NCBI GenBank assembly: GCA_002841865.1
Contig: PHBD01000011.1
Coordinates: forward strand, 1-64,000
DNA from: Deltaproteobacteria bacterium HGW-Deltaproteobacteria-19
GTDB taxonomy: Bacteria; Desulfobacterota; Syntrophia; Syntrophales; PHBD01
Direction: 5' to 3'
DNA length: 64,000 nt
Part shown: positions 41,477-50,446 of the stretch, piece after piece
How positions within the stretch are numbered: position 1 is the stretch's first letter
Layout of the letters: each line of letters starts with the position of its first letter
Translations under genes and position numbers: made by a program
Notes under the pieces: model-generated
What the model saw: the letters and a program-made list of their open reading frames with translations, nothing else
Told to the model about the DNA's origin: nothing
Databases searched by the model: none

Positions 41477-42469
41477 CTATCCCTGAAATTCCTTGGGCTC
41501 TTGGATACGAATATCGTATTTCCGCAGAAAATCCTTGAAGCCGTAGACTTTTTCCCCCATGAAGACCATGTCGATTGCCTGGGCCGGGCAGTTGTTGACG
41601 CAGCCCATGCAGGCGATGCAGCGGTCCTGGTCCACCCTGTGCTGTGCAGGGTGTGTGGCGCCGACGGGGCACACCCGGACGCAGGTGCCGCAGCCGATGC
41701 ATTTCGCCGCGTCGATGGTATGCCGGGAGATCAGTAGTTTCGTGAATTTCATCATCACGGATCCCTTGAAGACGTCGCCGTAATGAAACTCCTTCCGCAC
41801 GGGAGAAATCGTGCCTCCGCTCCGGACTGTCTGCAAAACCTTTTTGGCGAACTCCCGGACCTGCGTATAGGTCTCCTCGTTCGGCCGGTCCTTGTATTTA
41901 AGGATGCGCGCCTCTTTCCCGGACGACCAGGTCGGGGCGAAGGTGGACATGTTGCCGAAGGAGGCGATCCCTACGGGAATGGCTCCCTTGGCGCACAGCA
42001 ACCGGAGGGTGGAGAAGGCGGTGTTGTACTGGTTGTCCCCGGGGCCGCCGAAGGTGGAATAGGCCGCTGCCGGGATGCCCTGAATATCCGGAATTGACGC
42101 CAGCCAGGATTGGACGTTACCGGGCGTGTCCAGGTAATAGACCGGGGTGCCCATGACGATGAGGTCGTAGTCTTTCATGGTGGCTCTCTCGCACTGACGG
42201 ATATCCAGGGCCGTCACCGTCAGTCCGTTCTGCTCGAGAACCTTTCCGATCAGCTTGCCGTTCCGCTCCGTGTGGCCCGCCTGGCTGTACCAGAGGACAA
42301 GCGCCGTACGGGGCTGCGTGGACTTCAACGGTATTTTCGAATCGGGAATGGTTTCCCTCGTGCATCCGTTCAGACTTATGGCCGCCGCGGCTCCGGCCGA
42401 CCCGGCGAGAAATGTCCTTCGTGTACAGGTGCTCCATTTGCCGGTTTGCTTTTCGTTATGCTTTCCCAT
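41477..42469 (-). CDS. Tat-exported flavodoxin/bis-[4Fe-4S] ferredoxin protein
   Basis: A 330-residue protein. A twin-arginine signal (TRRTFLAGSAGAAAA) is followed by a lipobox-like SLNGC, so it may be a Tat lipoprotein. Residues about 55-200 form a flavodoxin-like FMN domain (LVLWYSQAGHTERN, GTPVYYLDTPGN, TFGGPGDN). Residues about 255-310 carry two [4Fe-4S] motifs, CIGCGTCVRVCPVGA and CIACMGCVNNCPAQA. Related EFR1-type flavodoxin-ferredoxin proteins are generally cytoplasmic, so export is unusual. It lies directly upstream of the Cys-rich array, same strand, and diverges from the CRP-like gene. A role in extracytoplasmic electron transfer is inference. Confidence 0.83.
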   Translation of the reverse strand: MGKHNEKQTGKWSTCTRRTFLAGSAGAAAAISLNGCTRETIPDSKIPLKSTQPRTALVLWYSQAGHTERNGKLIGKVLEQNGLTVTALDIRQCERATMKDYDLIVMGTPVYYLDTPGNVQSWLASIPDIQGIPAAAYSTFGGPGDNQYNTAFSTLRLLCAKGAIPVGIASFGNMSTFAPTWSSGKEARILKYKDRPNEETYTQVREFAKKVLQTVRSGGTISPVRKEFHYGDVFKGSVMMKFTKLLISRHTIDAAKCIGCGTCVRVCPVGATHPAQHRVDQDRCIACMGCVNNCPAQAIDMVFMGEKVYGFKDFLRKYDIRIQEPKEFQG

Positions 42470-42594
42470 TGCCTGTTTCCCTCTGCGGTGTTTTTGCTTG
42501 ACAGAATACGGGGCGGAGATGAATCAATCCGGATGGCCATTTATCACAGAGAGGGCATCAAAATCACGATCAATCATGTAGGGGAGGAGCAGAG

Positions 42595-43095
42595 ATGGAT
42601 ACACATTCTCTTCAGAACCATGACGAGCTGATTCAGAAAGTGAAAAAGATGGCCACGTTCCGGTCTTTTGAAAAAAAGGATTTCTACCGGATCCTCAATT
42701 TCAGCAAGATCAGGGAATACGAACCGGGTGAGACGATCCTGGAGGAAGGGAGCTACGACAACTGGATTTTTTTTATCATCTCGGGGAAGGTGCGCGTCGT
42801 GCGGCACGACAGGGAAATCGGCATCCTGGGCCGTACCGGCGATATCTTCGGGGAGATGGGGATCATCGACGGTTCGGCCCGGTCCGCCTCCGTCTCCGCC
42901 CTCGAAAAGACCATCTGCCTGGCGACGGATATCTCGTTCATGGATCGCCTGACCGGCGACGACCGGCTGGCGTTCACGGCCATTCTTTATCAGCTTCTGG
43001 CGGAGATCCTGGCCGTCCGTCTGAGAACGACCAGTGAAGAGCTGGTCCGGGCCAGGGAGGAGATCGCCGCCCTGAAGGGCGGGGCAGGCCGGTAA
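42595..43095 (+). CDS. Cyclic nucleotide-binding domain protein without a DNA-binding domain
   Basis: A 166-residue protein. Residues about 20-130 are a cNMP-binding-like beta barrel (YEPGETILEEGSYDNWIFFIISGKV, RTGDIFGEMGIIDGSARSASVSAL). The usual CRP helix-turn-helix is missing. The C-terminus is a short helical, coiled-coil-like segment (TSEELVRAREEIAALKG). It could sense a nucleotide and bind a partner. GGGAGGAGCAGAG precedes the ATG. Divergent from the Tat-flavodoxin gene. Confidence 0.85.
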   Translation: MDTHSLQNHDELIQKVKKMATFRSFEKKDFYRILNFSKIREYEPGETILEEGSYDNWIFFIISGKVRVVRHDREIGILGRTGDIFGEMGIIDGSARSASVSALEKTICLATDISFMDRLTGDDRLAFTAILYQLLAEILAVRLRTTSEELVRAREEIAALKGGAGR

Positions 43096-43226
43096 ATGCC
43101 GGAAAGGTTGATGTCGCTTCTTTGATGCGATTACAGTCCCCTTCAACCATAACAGCTGCGAGCAGGGAATTTCAGACACGTGCGGGCGGCAGATCAAGTC
43201 CATCCCGCGAAAATGGAGGTTTCGAC

Positions 43227-44051
43227 ATGAGAAGGGTTGATGAAAGACAGCATGGACGGATGTACGATCGGATTCGATATGCCGTGGTGATCTTGTTGCT
43301 TCTGTTCATTCTTGTTTTTCCCGTTTCCGCAGGAGCCGAGGTTCGCGAGACAACGGATCTGAAGAGCCTGGAGAAGGAGGTGACCGCAGGCACTCTGGTC
43401 TGTTTCGATCTCGACAATACCCTGATCCGGGCCGAGCAGATGCTGGGGAGCGACCAGTGGTGGGACGACGTTGTTTATGAACTGGCCGCGTCCGGTCTGT
43501 CCGGGCGGGAAGCAACCATCAAGGCCTACCGGATCTGGCTTCCGCTCCAGACCGCCGGCCGGTTCATCCCGGTGCAGCCGGACGGTCCGGCAGTCGTACG
43601 CGGCCTCCAGGAACGGGGCGTCAAGGTGCTGGGACTCACGGCCCGTCCCTCCATGATCGCATCCCTCACTTACAAGCAGCTGGCGTCCATCGGCATCGAT
43701 CTCCGCCGGGGAGAACCCCGGAGCGAGCCGTTGAACCTGACCCTGAAGAACACCGCTCGTTACGAGAACGGCATCCTGTTCGTCGGGGAGCAGAACAGCA
43801 AAGGTGAGGCGCTGAAGGGCTTCCTGGCCGCAACGGGGATGAAGCCCGCGAAGATCGTCTTCGCCGACGACAAGAAGAAGCATGTCGACGAACTGGAAAG
43901 GGTTTTCGGGAGCGGTCCCATCCCCTACATCGGTTTCCGGTATGGCGGGGCCGATGAATGGGTGAAGCGCTACGACCGGGGCATTGTGGAGATCCAGAAG
44001 AAGTACCTGGGCCGCATCCTCCCCGACGATGTGGCGGCAAGGTTGAAATAA
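43227..44051 (+). CDS. Exported DUF2608/HAD-type phosphatase-like protein
   Basis: A 274-residue protein from the ATG at 43227 (GGAGG at 43215-43219). It has a signal peptide (IRYAVVILLLLFILVFPVSAGAE) and then HAD motif I VCFDLDNTLI, motif II-like LGLTARPS, and the acidic motif FADDKKKHVDEL. This fits the DUF2608 family of HAD-fold exported proteins. The substrate is unknown. An in-frame upstream start at 43122 would bury the signal peptide and is rejected. Confidence 0.83.
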   Translation: MRRVDERQHGRMYDRIRYAVVILLLLFILVFPVSAGAEVRETTDLKSLEKEVTAGTLVCFDLDNTLIRAEQMLGSDQWWDDVVYELAASGLSGREATIKAYRIWLPLQTAGRFIPVQPDGPAVVRGLQERGVKVLGLTARPSMIASLTYKQLASIGIDLRRGEPRSEPLNLTLKNTARYENGILFVGEQNSKGEALKGFLAATGMKPAKIVFADDKKKHVDELERVFGSGPIPYIGFRYGGADEWVKRYDRGIVEIQKKYLGRILPDDVAARLK

Positions 44052-44131
44052 GATGAAACGATGCAAAACAATTTATACAAACAGCCGCACGCCATAGCCC
44101 GGTGGGTTGTCTCTTCGTCGGGCGTGAAAAA

Positions 44132-44557
44132 ATGAGGGGGAAGCCTTTGAAGTATATTGAGATCGACAAAAACGATATACAGCTCGTCGAAGCCGCCGTG
44201 GACGTGATCCGACGAAATTACCGGGACGAGAGGCACACTGTTGGGGCGGCGGTGCTGTGTGGTTCCGGGAGAACATATGTCGGCGTCAACATTGATTCGT
44301 GCGGGTACGGGCCTTGTGCCGAACCCATCGCCATCGGCTCGGCAATCAGCAGTGGCGAACGGGAATTCCTGTCCATCGTCGCAGTAGGCGGCTGGGATAA
44401 CAACCATCCGGTCCTGCCGCCTTGCGGGAACTGCCGGCAGCTCTTTCTGGATTATGCTCCCGAGTCAATGGTCATCCTTGAGTATGACGGTAGACTTGTT
44501 AAAGTAAAAGCCAGGGATCTCCTGCCGGTGGCCTATATCAATTTCAACGACAAATAG
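44132..44557 (+). CDS. Cytidine deaminase-like zinc enzyme
   Basis: A 141-residue protein with the zinc deaminase signature: CAE in GPCAEPIAIG (catalytic Glu and first zinc ligand) and PPCGNCRQ (two further cysteine ligands). The length and motif spacing match tetrameric cytidine deaminases and blasticidin-S deaminase. The start is uncertain: the ATG at 44132 lacks a clear ribosome site, and a GTG at 44102 is in frame. Free-standing; no pathway context. Confidence 0.85.
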   Translation: MRGKPLKYIEIDKNDIQLVEAAVDVIRRNYRDERHTVGAAVLCGSGRTYVGVNIDSCGYGPCAEPIAIGSAISSGEREFLSIVAVGGWDNNHPVLPPCGNCRQLFLDYAPESMVILEYDGRLVKVKARDLLPVAYINFNDK

Positions 44558-44685
44558 GGATAGCAACCGACTTCCTGACCGGCAGGCAGGCGTGGCTTCG
44601 CATCACCGGAAGAGCCTTTTTCTGCTTTCTGGGCATCCGGACCTTTGCGTCCGGACCCGCGGATCCGAGTGACAGGAAGAAAAGA

Positions 44686-45297
44686 ATGGAAACACTTGCC
44701 GAAAAGGTGGCCCGCGTGGTGAAAGAGGAGGTGGCTGTTGTGCCGCACGATCCCGGCTGGGCGGAGGTGTTCGAGCGGGAGCGGCGCCATCTTCGGTCCT
44801 GCCTGCCCGCAGACCTGCTCGGAAGGATCGAGCATTTCGGCAGCACCGCCGTTGCCGGTCTCCCGGCCAAGCCAATCGTCGACATGCTGGTCGAGGTGAC
44901 GAGCCTGGAAGAAACGAAGCGGCGCATCGCGCCCGTTCTGGAGGCGCAGGGGTATGAATACTTCTGGAGACCCTCCTGGGGAGATGACACGCCTCCCTTT
45001 TATGCCTGGTTCATCAAGCGGGATGCGCGTGGGAACAGGACGCATCACATCCACATGGTCGAGTCCGGATTCGAGCAGTGGGACGGACTCCTGTTCCGGG
45101 ACTACCTCCGGGAGCATCCGGATGCAGCCCGGGAGTACGGCGATCTCAAAATAAAACTCTCCGGTGTTCACGCGCGTGACCGCGTAGCCTATACGACGGC
45201 CAAGGGAGACTTTGTCCGGAGGGTTACCGAACTGGCCAGGCGGCTCTACGGAAAAGACCAGCGAATGCACGGGGCGGATGAGCCGCCGCGCGGGTAA
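44686..45297 (+). CDS. GrpB family protein (nucleotidyltransferase fold)
   Basis: A 203-residue protein of the GrpB/UPF0157 family. VVPHDPGWAEVFERE near the start, then IEHFGSTAVAGLPAKPIVDMLVEV and HHIHMVESG are characteristic. The fold resembles nucleotidyltransferases and the GS..(x)D pattern is retained. The biochemical function of this family is poorly known. AGGAAGAAAAGA precedes the ATG. Confidence 0.87.
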   Translation: METLAEKVARVVKEEVAVVPHDPGWAEVFERERRHLRSCLPADLLGRIEHFGSTAVAGLPAKPIVDMLVEVTSLEETKRRIAPVLEAQGYEYFWRPSWGDDTPPFYAWFIKRDARGNRTHHIHMVESGFEQWDGLLFRDYLREHPDAAREYGDLKIKLSGVHARDRVAYTTAKGDFVRRVTELARRLYGKDQRMHGADEPPRG

Positions 45298-45375
45298 CGC
45301 TCGCAATCGGGGAGGACCCGCATCCAGGACATGAAGAGCCTGTCCTGACAGAGGACCGATCGGGGGAATCGTAAC

Positions 45376-45876
45376 ATGACATTTACAGAGTGGCAGTGGC
45401 TCTTTCCGCTGGCTATCACCCTGCACAACCTCGAGGAGGCGGTCTGGCTGCCCGACTGGTCGCAGCGGGCCGGCCGGTGGCATCGCCCTGTGGAGCCGTT
45501 TGCCTTCCGTTTTGCCGTGATCGTCCTGACGGTTCTGGCGTACGCCGCAACGGCCTGGAGCGCTGCCGGGGGGCCGCGAAGCGTCGGTGCCTACCTTCTT
45601 TCCGGGTATGCCCTGGCCATGCTTCTCAACGTCTTCCTGCCGCATCTCTTGGCGACCGTGGCCCTGCGCCGCTATGTGCCGGGACTGGCGACGGCGCTGG
45701 TCTTCAACCTTCCGGTCACGGTTGGATTGCTGCACGCCGCCTTTGCCGAGGGGTATGTGAAACTCCCGATGTTTGCGTACTATGCGGTGCCGGTCTGTCT
45801 GGGGCTTGTCGCTTCCATTCCCGTTCTCTTTACCGTCGGGAGAAGGATAAAGGGCGGTTCCGGGGACGGTCGTTGA
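45376..45876 (+). CDS. HXXEE-domain membrane protein
   Basis: A 166-residue protein with the HNLEE motif (HXXEE) near residue 17 and four or five hydrophobic segments. This matches the HXXEE domain family, whose function is unknown; the conserved polar motif in a membrane setting suggests an enzyme or metal site. It starts 78 bases after the GrpB gene and ends 33 bases before the next gene, so the three may be co-transcribed. Confidence 0.75.
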   Translation: MTFTEWQWLFPLAITLHNLEEAVWLPDWSQRAGRWHRPVEPFAFRFAVIVLTVLAYAATAWSAAGGPRSVGAYLLSGYALAMLLNVFLPHLLATVALRRYVPGLATALVFNLPVTVGLLHAAFAEGYVKLPMFAYYAVPVCLGLVASIPVLFTVGRRIKGGSGDGR

Positions 45877-45909
45877 ATTTTGAACCGGGCTGAAAAGGGA
45901 AGGTGATTC

Positions 45910-46761
45910 ATGAAGGTCTCTCAATACATCCACGCCATCCGGCTTCCGTTTGAAATACCGGTTGCACCGGGAGTCCGGGTCGAGCGGACGGTTTACTCCT
46001 ACATCGTTTTCGGGGACGGGATCGCCCTCATCGACAGCGGTGTCTCCGGTGCGGAGGCCGTCCTGTTCGAGTACATCCGGAAGAGCGGCAGGAACCCTCA
46101 GGAGATCTCGACGCTGGTCCTGACCCATTCCCACCCGGACCACGTCGGATCGGCGAAGGCGATCCGGGAAGCCACCGGCTGTGGAGTCTGGGCGCACGCC
46201 GGGGAGAAGGACTGGATCGAGGACACGGAAAGACAGTGCCGGGAACGGCCGGTTCCCGGATTTCATGACCTGGTGGGTGGGCCGGTCCCCGTCGACCGGG
46301 TTCTTGCGGATGGGGAACTCATCGATCTTGCCGGGAGTGTCCGCTGCAGGGTCATCCACACTCCGGGTCACTCGGCGGGCTCGCTCTCTCTGTTTTGCGA
46401 AGCGGAAAAGGTCCTGATCTCGGGAGACGCGGTCCCTCTGCCCGGCGATATGCCGATTTACGATGACATCGGGGACTGCATGGCGTCGATGGAAAAACTG
46501 GCGCGACGCGGGGAGGTCGAAACACTGCTCTCCTCCTGGGAAGCACCGATCCGGGGACGCGAGGCCGTGGCCGAACGCATGGATGCAGGGCTCGCATATC
46601 TGCGGCGCATCCATGAAACCGTCCTGAAAGCGGGTGGCGCCGGACAGCAGGATCTGATGGAATTGTGCCGCCATGTCGTCCGGGAACTGGGGCTGCCGCC
46701 CGGCGCGGCAAACCCGCTTGTGGCCAGGGCATTCGCCTCCAGCCTGAAGGCATCGCTCTAA
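45910..46761 (+). CDS. Metallo-beta-lactamase-fold hydrolase
   Basis: A 283-residue protein. The zinc motif is HSHPDHVG (HxHxDH), with a further His in VIHTPGHSAGS and Asp in ISGDAVPLPG. GGAAGGTG precedes the ATG. MBL hydrolases include lactonases, glyoxalases and thioesterases; the C-terminal helical part (230-283) does not identify the substrate. Convergent with the acyl-CoA ligase gene. Confidence 0.88.
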   Translation: MKVSQYIHAIRLPFEIPVAPGVRVERTVYSYIVFGDGIALIDSGVSGAEAVLFEYIRKSGRNPQEISTLVLTHSHPDHVGSAKAIREATGCGVWAHAGEKDWIEDTERQCRERPVPGFHDLVGGPVPVDRVLADGELIDLAGSVRCRVIHTPGHSAGSLSLFCEAEKVLISGDAVPLPGDMPIYDDIGDCMASMEKLARRGEVETLLSSWEAPIRGREAVAERMDAGLAYLRRIHETVLKAGGAGQQDLMELCRHVVRELGLPPGAANPLVARAFASSLKASL

Positions 46762-46849
46762 TCCTTGCCCCGTCCTTCCGCACGATCCGGCGGCCGAGCC
46801 GATCCCCCGCCGGGAGGACCGATTCAAAGCCCGGGAGGCATTGGCCTGA

Positions 46850-48547
46850 TCAATCCTTTTTGCTTTCCATCATCATGGCCTTGATCTCCCGCTTGAGGAC
46901 CTTGCCGACCCCGCTCGTGGGAAGTTCGTCCATGAACTCGATCCGTTTCGGGATCTTGTACGACGCCACGTGTTCCTTCAGGTATTGAATGATCGCGTCC
47001 TTTTGTGAATCGGTTTTCTCGACGCCCGGTTTCAGGATGATCGCGGAGGCGACGCGCTCGGAACCGGGACGCTCGGGGTCCGGAATACCGACCGAGGCCG
47101 CCTGGGCAATGTCGGGATGGTTCACCAGCACTTCGTCCAGTTCCCGGGTGAACACCTTGAATCCGGAAACGATCACCATGTCTTTCAGCCGGTCCACGAT
47201 GAAGAAATACCCGTCCTCGTCCATGATCGCGATGTCGCCGGTGAAGAGCCAGCCGTTCCGGATCGCCCGGGCGGTCTCCTCCGGCTTCCTGAAGTACTCT
47301 TTCATGAGCTGGGGGCCCCGGACGGCAATCTCCCCGGGCTCGCCCTGTTTTACCGGCTGCCCCGTTCCCGGGTCGATGAGGACGAATTCGGTGTCCGGGA
47401 CCGGCATGCCGATGGAACCGGCCTTTTTCACGCCGTAACGCGGGTTGCAGCATGTCACCGGCGATGTCTCGGTCATCCCGTACAGCTCGATGAAATTGCC
47501 CTTTCCGATGATGGCTTCCAGCTCACCGATGCTTTCCTTCGGAAACGGTGCCGCGGCGCTGAGGCACCACTTGAGGTTCTTCAGGTCCAGGCGCCTGAAT
47601 TCCGGATTTTTCATGAGCTCGTAAAAAACCGTCGGGACATTCACGATGTAGTGAGGCTTGCAGGCCTTGATCGCCTCGATGATGAAATGCGTGTCCCGGG
47701 GGTTGGGCACACACACCTGCGTGGTGCCGTGGGCCATGGAAAAACCGCCCAGGGCGAGCCCGGCGATGTGAAACAGGGGGAACGCCGACAGGATCGTGTC
47801 CTCCGCCAGGATGTCGGTCCAGGCAAGGACCTGCTGGCGGTTGCACATATAGCTCCGCTGGGTGAGGACCGCGCCCTTGGCCGGGCCCGTCGTGCCTCCC
47901 GTGTACATGATGAAGATTGCATCGTCGAACCCGCGCTTCACGTCGACGGGTCCCGATGGCGTCTCCCGGATGACATCCATGAACTTCAGCGTCTTTTTTC
48001 CGGCAAGAGGCGTGACTTCCGCGGTAGGGATCTTTTTCAGGAGCGTTCCCAGGATGCGCTTCATACCCGGCAGAAAGTCGGCGATTCCCGAAACCACCAC
48101 CGTTCCGGTGTCGATCCGGTCGGCGATCTCGGCGATTTTCCCGAAGAGCAGGTCGATCGTGAAGATCATTTTTGTTCCGGAGTCCCGGATCTGGTTGACC
48201 AGTTCACCCGGCGTCAGGAGCGGACTCAATCCGGTGGAGACGCACCCCGCCTTCTGGATGCCGACGATGCTGATATAGTGGGCGGGAATGTTCGGCAGGT
48301 GCAATCCCACGACATCATCGGGTTTCAACCCGCATTGGACAAGGTATCGGGCAACACGGTCGGAAAGATCGTCCAACTCCCGAAATGTCAGGCGCTTTCC
48401 CATGTAGATGAGCGCCACCTTGTCCGGATAGGCCTCGACCACTTCCCTGAATTTTTCGACATAGGTTTTCGTCTCGTAATCCAGCGCAGGCTTCACATTT
48501 CGATCGTAATTCTTCAACCAGCGTTTATCGACTTGTACCTCGCTCAT
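46850..48547 (-). CDS. Long-chain fatty-acid-CoA ligase (AMP-forming)
   Basis: A 565-residue adenylate-forming ligase. It has the P-loop IMYTGGTTGPAKGAVL, LYGMTETSPVTC, GWLFTGDIAIMDEDGYFF, and the C-terminal hinge DRLKDMVIVSGFKVF and K-loop PTSGVGKVLKREI. The ATG at 48547 follows GGAAGGGAGG, so it is preferred over 48586. The length and N-terminal extension fit FadD-like enzymes. It activates fatty acids at the membrane; no pathway neighbour adjoins it. Confidence 0.93.
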   Translation of the reverse strand: MSEVQVDKRWLKNYDRNVKPALDYETKTYVEKFREVVEAYPDKVALIYMGKRLTFRELDDLSDRVARYLVQCGLKPDDVVGLHLPNIPAHYISIVGIQKAGCVSTGLSPLLTPGELVNQIRDSGTKMIFTIDLLFGKIAEIADRIDTGTVVVSGIADFLPGMKRILGTLLKKIPTAEVTPLAGKKTLKFMDVIRETPSGPVDVKRGFDDAIFIMYTGGTTGPAKGAVLTQRSYMCNRQQVLAWTDILAEDTILSAFPLFHIAGLALGGFSMAHGTTQVCVPNPRDTHFIIEAIKACKPHYIVNVPTVFYELMKNPEFRRLDLKNLKWCLSAAAPFPKESIGELEAIIGKGNFIELYGMTETSPVTCCNPRYGVKKAGSIGMPVPDTEFVLIDPGTGQPVKQGEPGEIAVRGPQLMKEYFRKPEETARAIRNGWLFTGDIAIMDEDGYFFIVDRLKDMVIVSGFKVFTRELDEVLVNHPDIAQAASVGIPDPERPGSERVASAIILKPGVEKTDSQKDAIIQYLKEHVASYKIPKRIEFMDELPTSGVGKVLKREIKAMMMESKKD

Positions 48548-49012
48548 GTTTCGCCCTCCCTTCCTGAGGTGGATCCTGGATTGCATCTGCTTGCGGTTGT
48601 GAGGTCATGGCCACAGGCCTGACAGCGTGTTCCATGGGTCGCGAACGTTACACTAGGCTTTGGGAGAGAATCGGTGAGGAAGGAACGACGACCGCTTTGC
48701 CGTCCGACGCGCTGAGGGCGATGAAAGGGTGGTTGACCAGGGGCCGCCGTTTCGTCCGGGAAATTCTTGCCCGTTCAGCAATAACTAAGGAGGATGACAG
48801 GAGTCGATTATACAGGGTCAGTGGATAAGAATGTCAAGAAATTTCATGCGATAACGACTGATGCCCTCGTGACGGGCCGCCGGCTGCCGGAAGAGCCGCG
48901 GTAACGCCGTCCCAACCGCATCGGCGGCGATCCCCGCCGTTCGATTGACACGATGGAGAGGCCTGATGTATGAATCGACTATGGAACCCCGATGTCTCCG
49001 GAGTTTTTCCCG
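48548..49012. other. Divergent intergenic region (acyl-CoA ligase / transglutaminase)
   Basis: No gene is supported. A TTGACA at 48945-48950 with TATGAA at 48969-48974 (18-base spacer) is a candidate promoter for the transglutaminase operon; it would give a leader of about 30 bases to the ATG at 49013. The rest holds nothing recognisable. Confidence 0.4.
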
Positions 49013-50440
49013 ATGAGCCCCGATCTCTCCCCGGACCGAAGCCCGCGTTCTTCGCTTCTTGCCCGCTGGCCCTGGGCTGCGGGGGCGCTTGTCCTGGCGG
49101 TCTTCCTGGTACTTCTGGCCGTCCGGATGGACTGGATCCCCCGGGCCTTCAAGCCGGCCGGCATCCAGGTGGGGCAGGCGGGAGGCCTGGTCGAGCGTGA
49201 CCTCTGGATGAGCATCCTCCAGAACGGCCGGAAGATCGGCTACACCCACCGCGTCACGGAATCTTCCCCGGATGGATGGATAGTCAGGGAAGACGTGTCC
49301 ATGCGGATCAACACCATGGGGTATCCCCAGAGCCTCACCTTCCACACGGTGGGAGATCTCTATCCCGACCTGACCCTGAAGGCCTTCAGGTTCGATCTGC
49401 AGTCCAGCCTGTTCCGTTTCTCCGCCCGGGGTCTCGTGGATGGAGACACCCTCATTGTCGCCTCCGGGCTGCCGGGTGAGGAAAAAACTTCGCGGCTTCC
49501 CCTCCAGTCGGCGCCGCGCCTGTCCGCAGGGATCCTGGAGGCTGTCTGGGCGGCGAAGCTGAAGGAGGGCGAGAGACTTACGTTCCAGGTCTTCGACCCG
49601 GTGGCGATGGGACAGCGCCCCGTGACCGTGATCGCGGGCGGCAGGGAGATCGTGAAGATCCAGGGAGTCAGGCACAAGGCGCGGAAGTTCGATGTCGATT
49701 TCATGGGAGCCCGCCAGACCGCCTGGATCGGGGAAAACGGGGACGTTCTGAAGGAGGCGGGCGTCCTCGGCATATCCCTGGAGCGCACCACCCGGGAACT
49801 GGCCCTTGAAGGCCATGCCTCGGATGCATCGGCGGATCTGACCGAGCCGAACCTCGCACTGAACGGTGACCGGCAGCGCGTCGAGGATAACGTCGTTACC
49901 ATCTTGAAGGAAACCCTGACGCCAACGAGGCAGGCGGACCATGCCTACCTGGTCAAGGGGGCCTACCTGGGGAGTGATCCGTTCATTCAGTCGGATGACC
50001 GGCGGATCCTGGCTCAGGCCCGTGAAATCGTCGCTCCCGAGGTTCCGGACTATATCAAGATACTCAAGATCGTCTACTGGGTTTTCCGGAACATCGAGAA
50101 GAAGCCCGTCCTGTCCGTGCCGAACGCCCTCGATACCCTTGAGAATCGGGTCGGGGATTGCAACGAGCACGCCGTCCTCGTAGCGGCCCTGGGGCGCGCC
50201 TCCGGCATCCCGACCGTCGTCGAGGCGGGACTGGTGTACCAGCGGGGGCGATTCTATTACCATGCCTGGAATGCCTTCTACATCCGGGAATGGGGCAAGT
50301 GGGTGACCGCCGACGCGGTCTTCAACCAGGTGCCCGCCGACGTGACCCACCTCCGCCTTGTCCGGGGCGATATGGACCGGCAGATGGACCTGTTGGGCCT
50401 GATCGGCCGGCTGCGCCTCGAGATCCTTTCGGCATCGTAG
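49013..50440 (+). CDS. Membrane-anchored transglutaminase-like protein
   Basis: A 475-residue protein. The ATG at 49013 has GGAG at 49000-49003; an in-frame ATG at 48992 is the alternative. One membrane helix (ALVLAVFLVLLAVRM) is followed by a long extracytoplasmic region. The C-terminal transglutaminase-like catalytic core has Cys in RVGDCNEHA, His in YHAWNAFYI and Asp in WVTADAVFNQ. Such proteins can act as peptidases or cross-linking enzymes at the cell surface. It is the first gene of an operon with an ABC ATPase and permease; the link in function is not known. Confidence 0.83.
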   Translation: MSPDLSPDRSPRSSLLARWPWAAGALVLAVFLVLLAVRMDWIPRAFKPAGIQVGQAGGLVERDLWMSILQNGRKIGYTHRVTESSPDGWIVREDVSMRINTMGYPQSLTFHTVGDLYPDLTLKAFRFDLQSSLFRFSARGLVDGDTLIVASGLPGEEKTSRLPLQSAPRLSAGILEAVWAAKLKEGERLTFQVFDPVAMGQRPVTVIAGGREIVKIQGVRHKARKFDVDFMGARQTAWIGENGDVLKEAGVLGISLERTTRELALEGHASDASADLTEPNLALNGDRQRVEDNVVTILKETLTPTRQADHAYLVKGAYLGSDPFIQSDDRRILAQAREIVAPEVPDYIKILKIVYWVFRNIEKKPVLSVPNALDTLENRVGDCNEHAVLVAALGRASGIPTVVEAGLVYQRGRFYYHAWNAFYIREWGKWVTADAVFNQVPADVTHLRLVRGDMDRQMDLLGLIGRLRLEILSAS

Positions 50441-50446
50441 GGAATC

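Noticed and set aside
42498-42526. TTGACA at 42498 as a promoter for the CRP-like gene
   Set aside because: At 17 bases spacing the -10 position reads GAATCA, a poor match, so a promoter is not claimed.
48607-48828. A 73-codon frame, and a 36-codon frame behind AAGGAGG at 48787
   Set aside because: The second frame's ATG directly abuts the ribosome site with no spacing, and neither shows motifs. Treated as intergenic.
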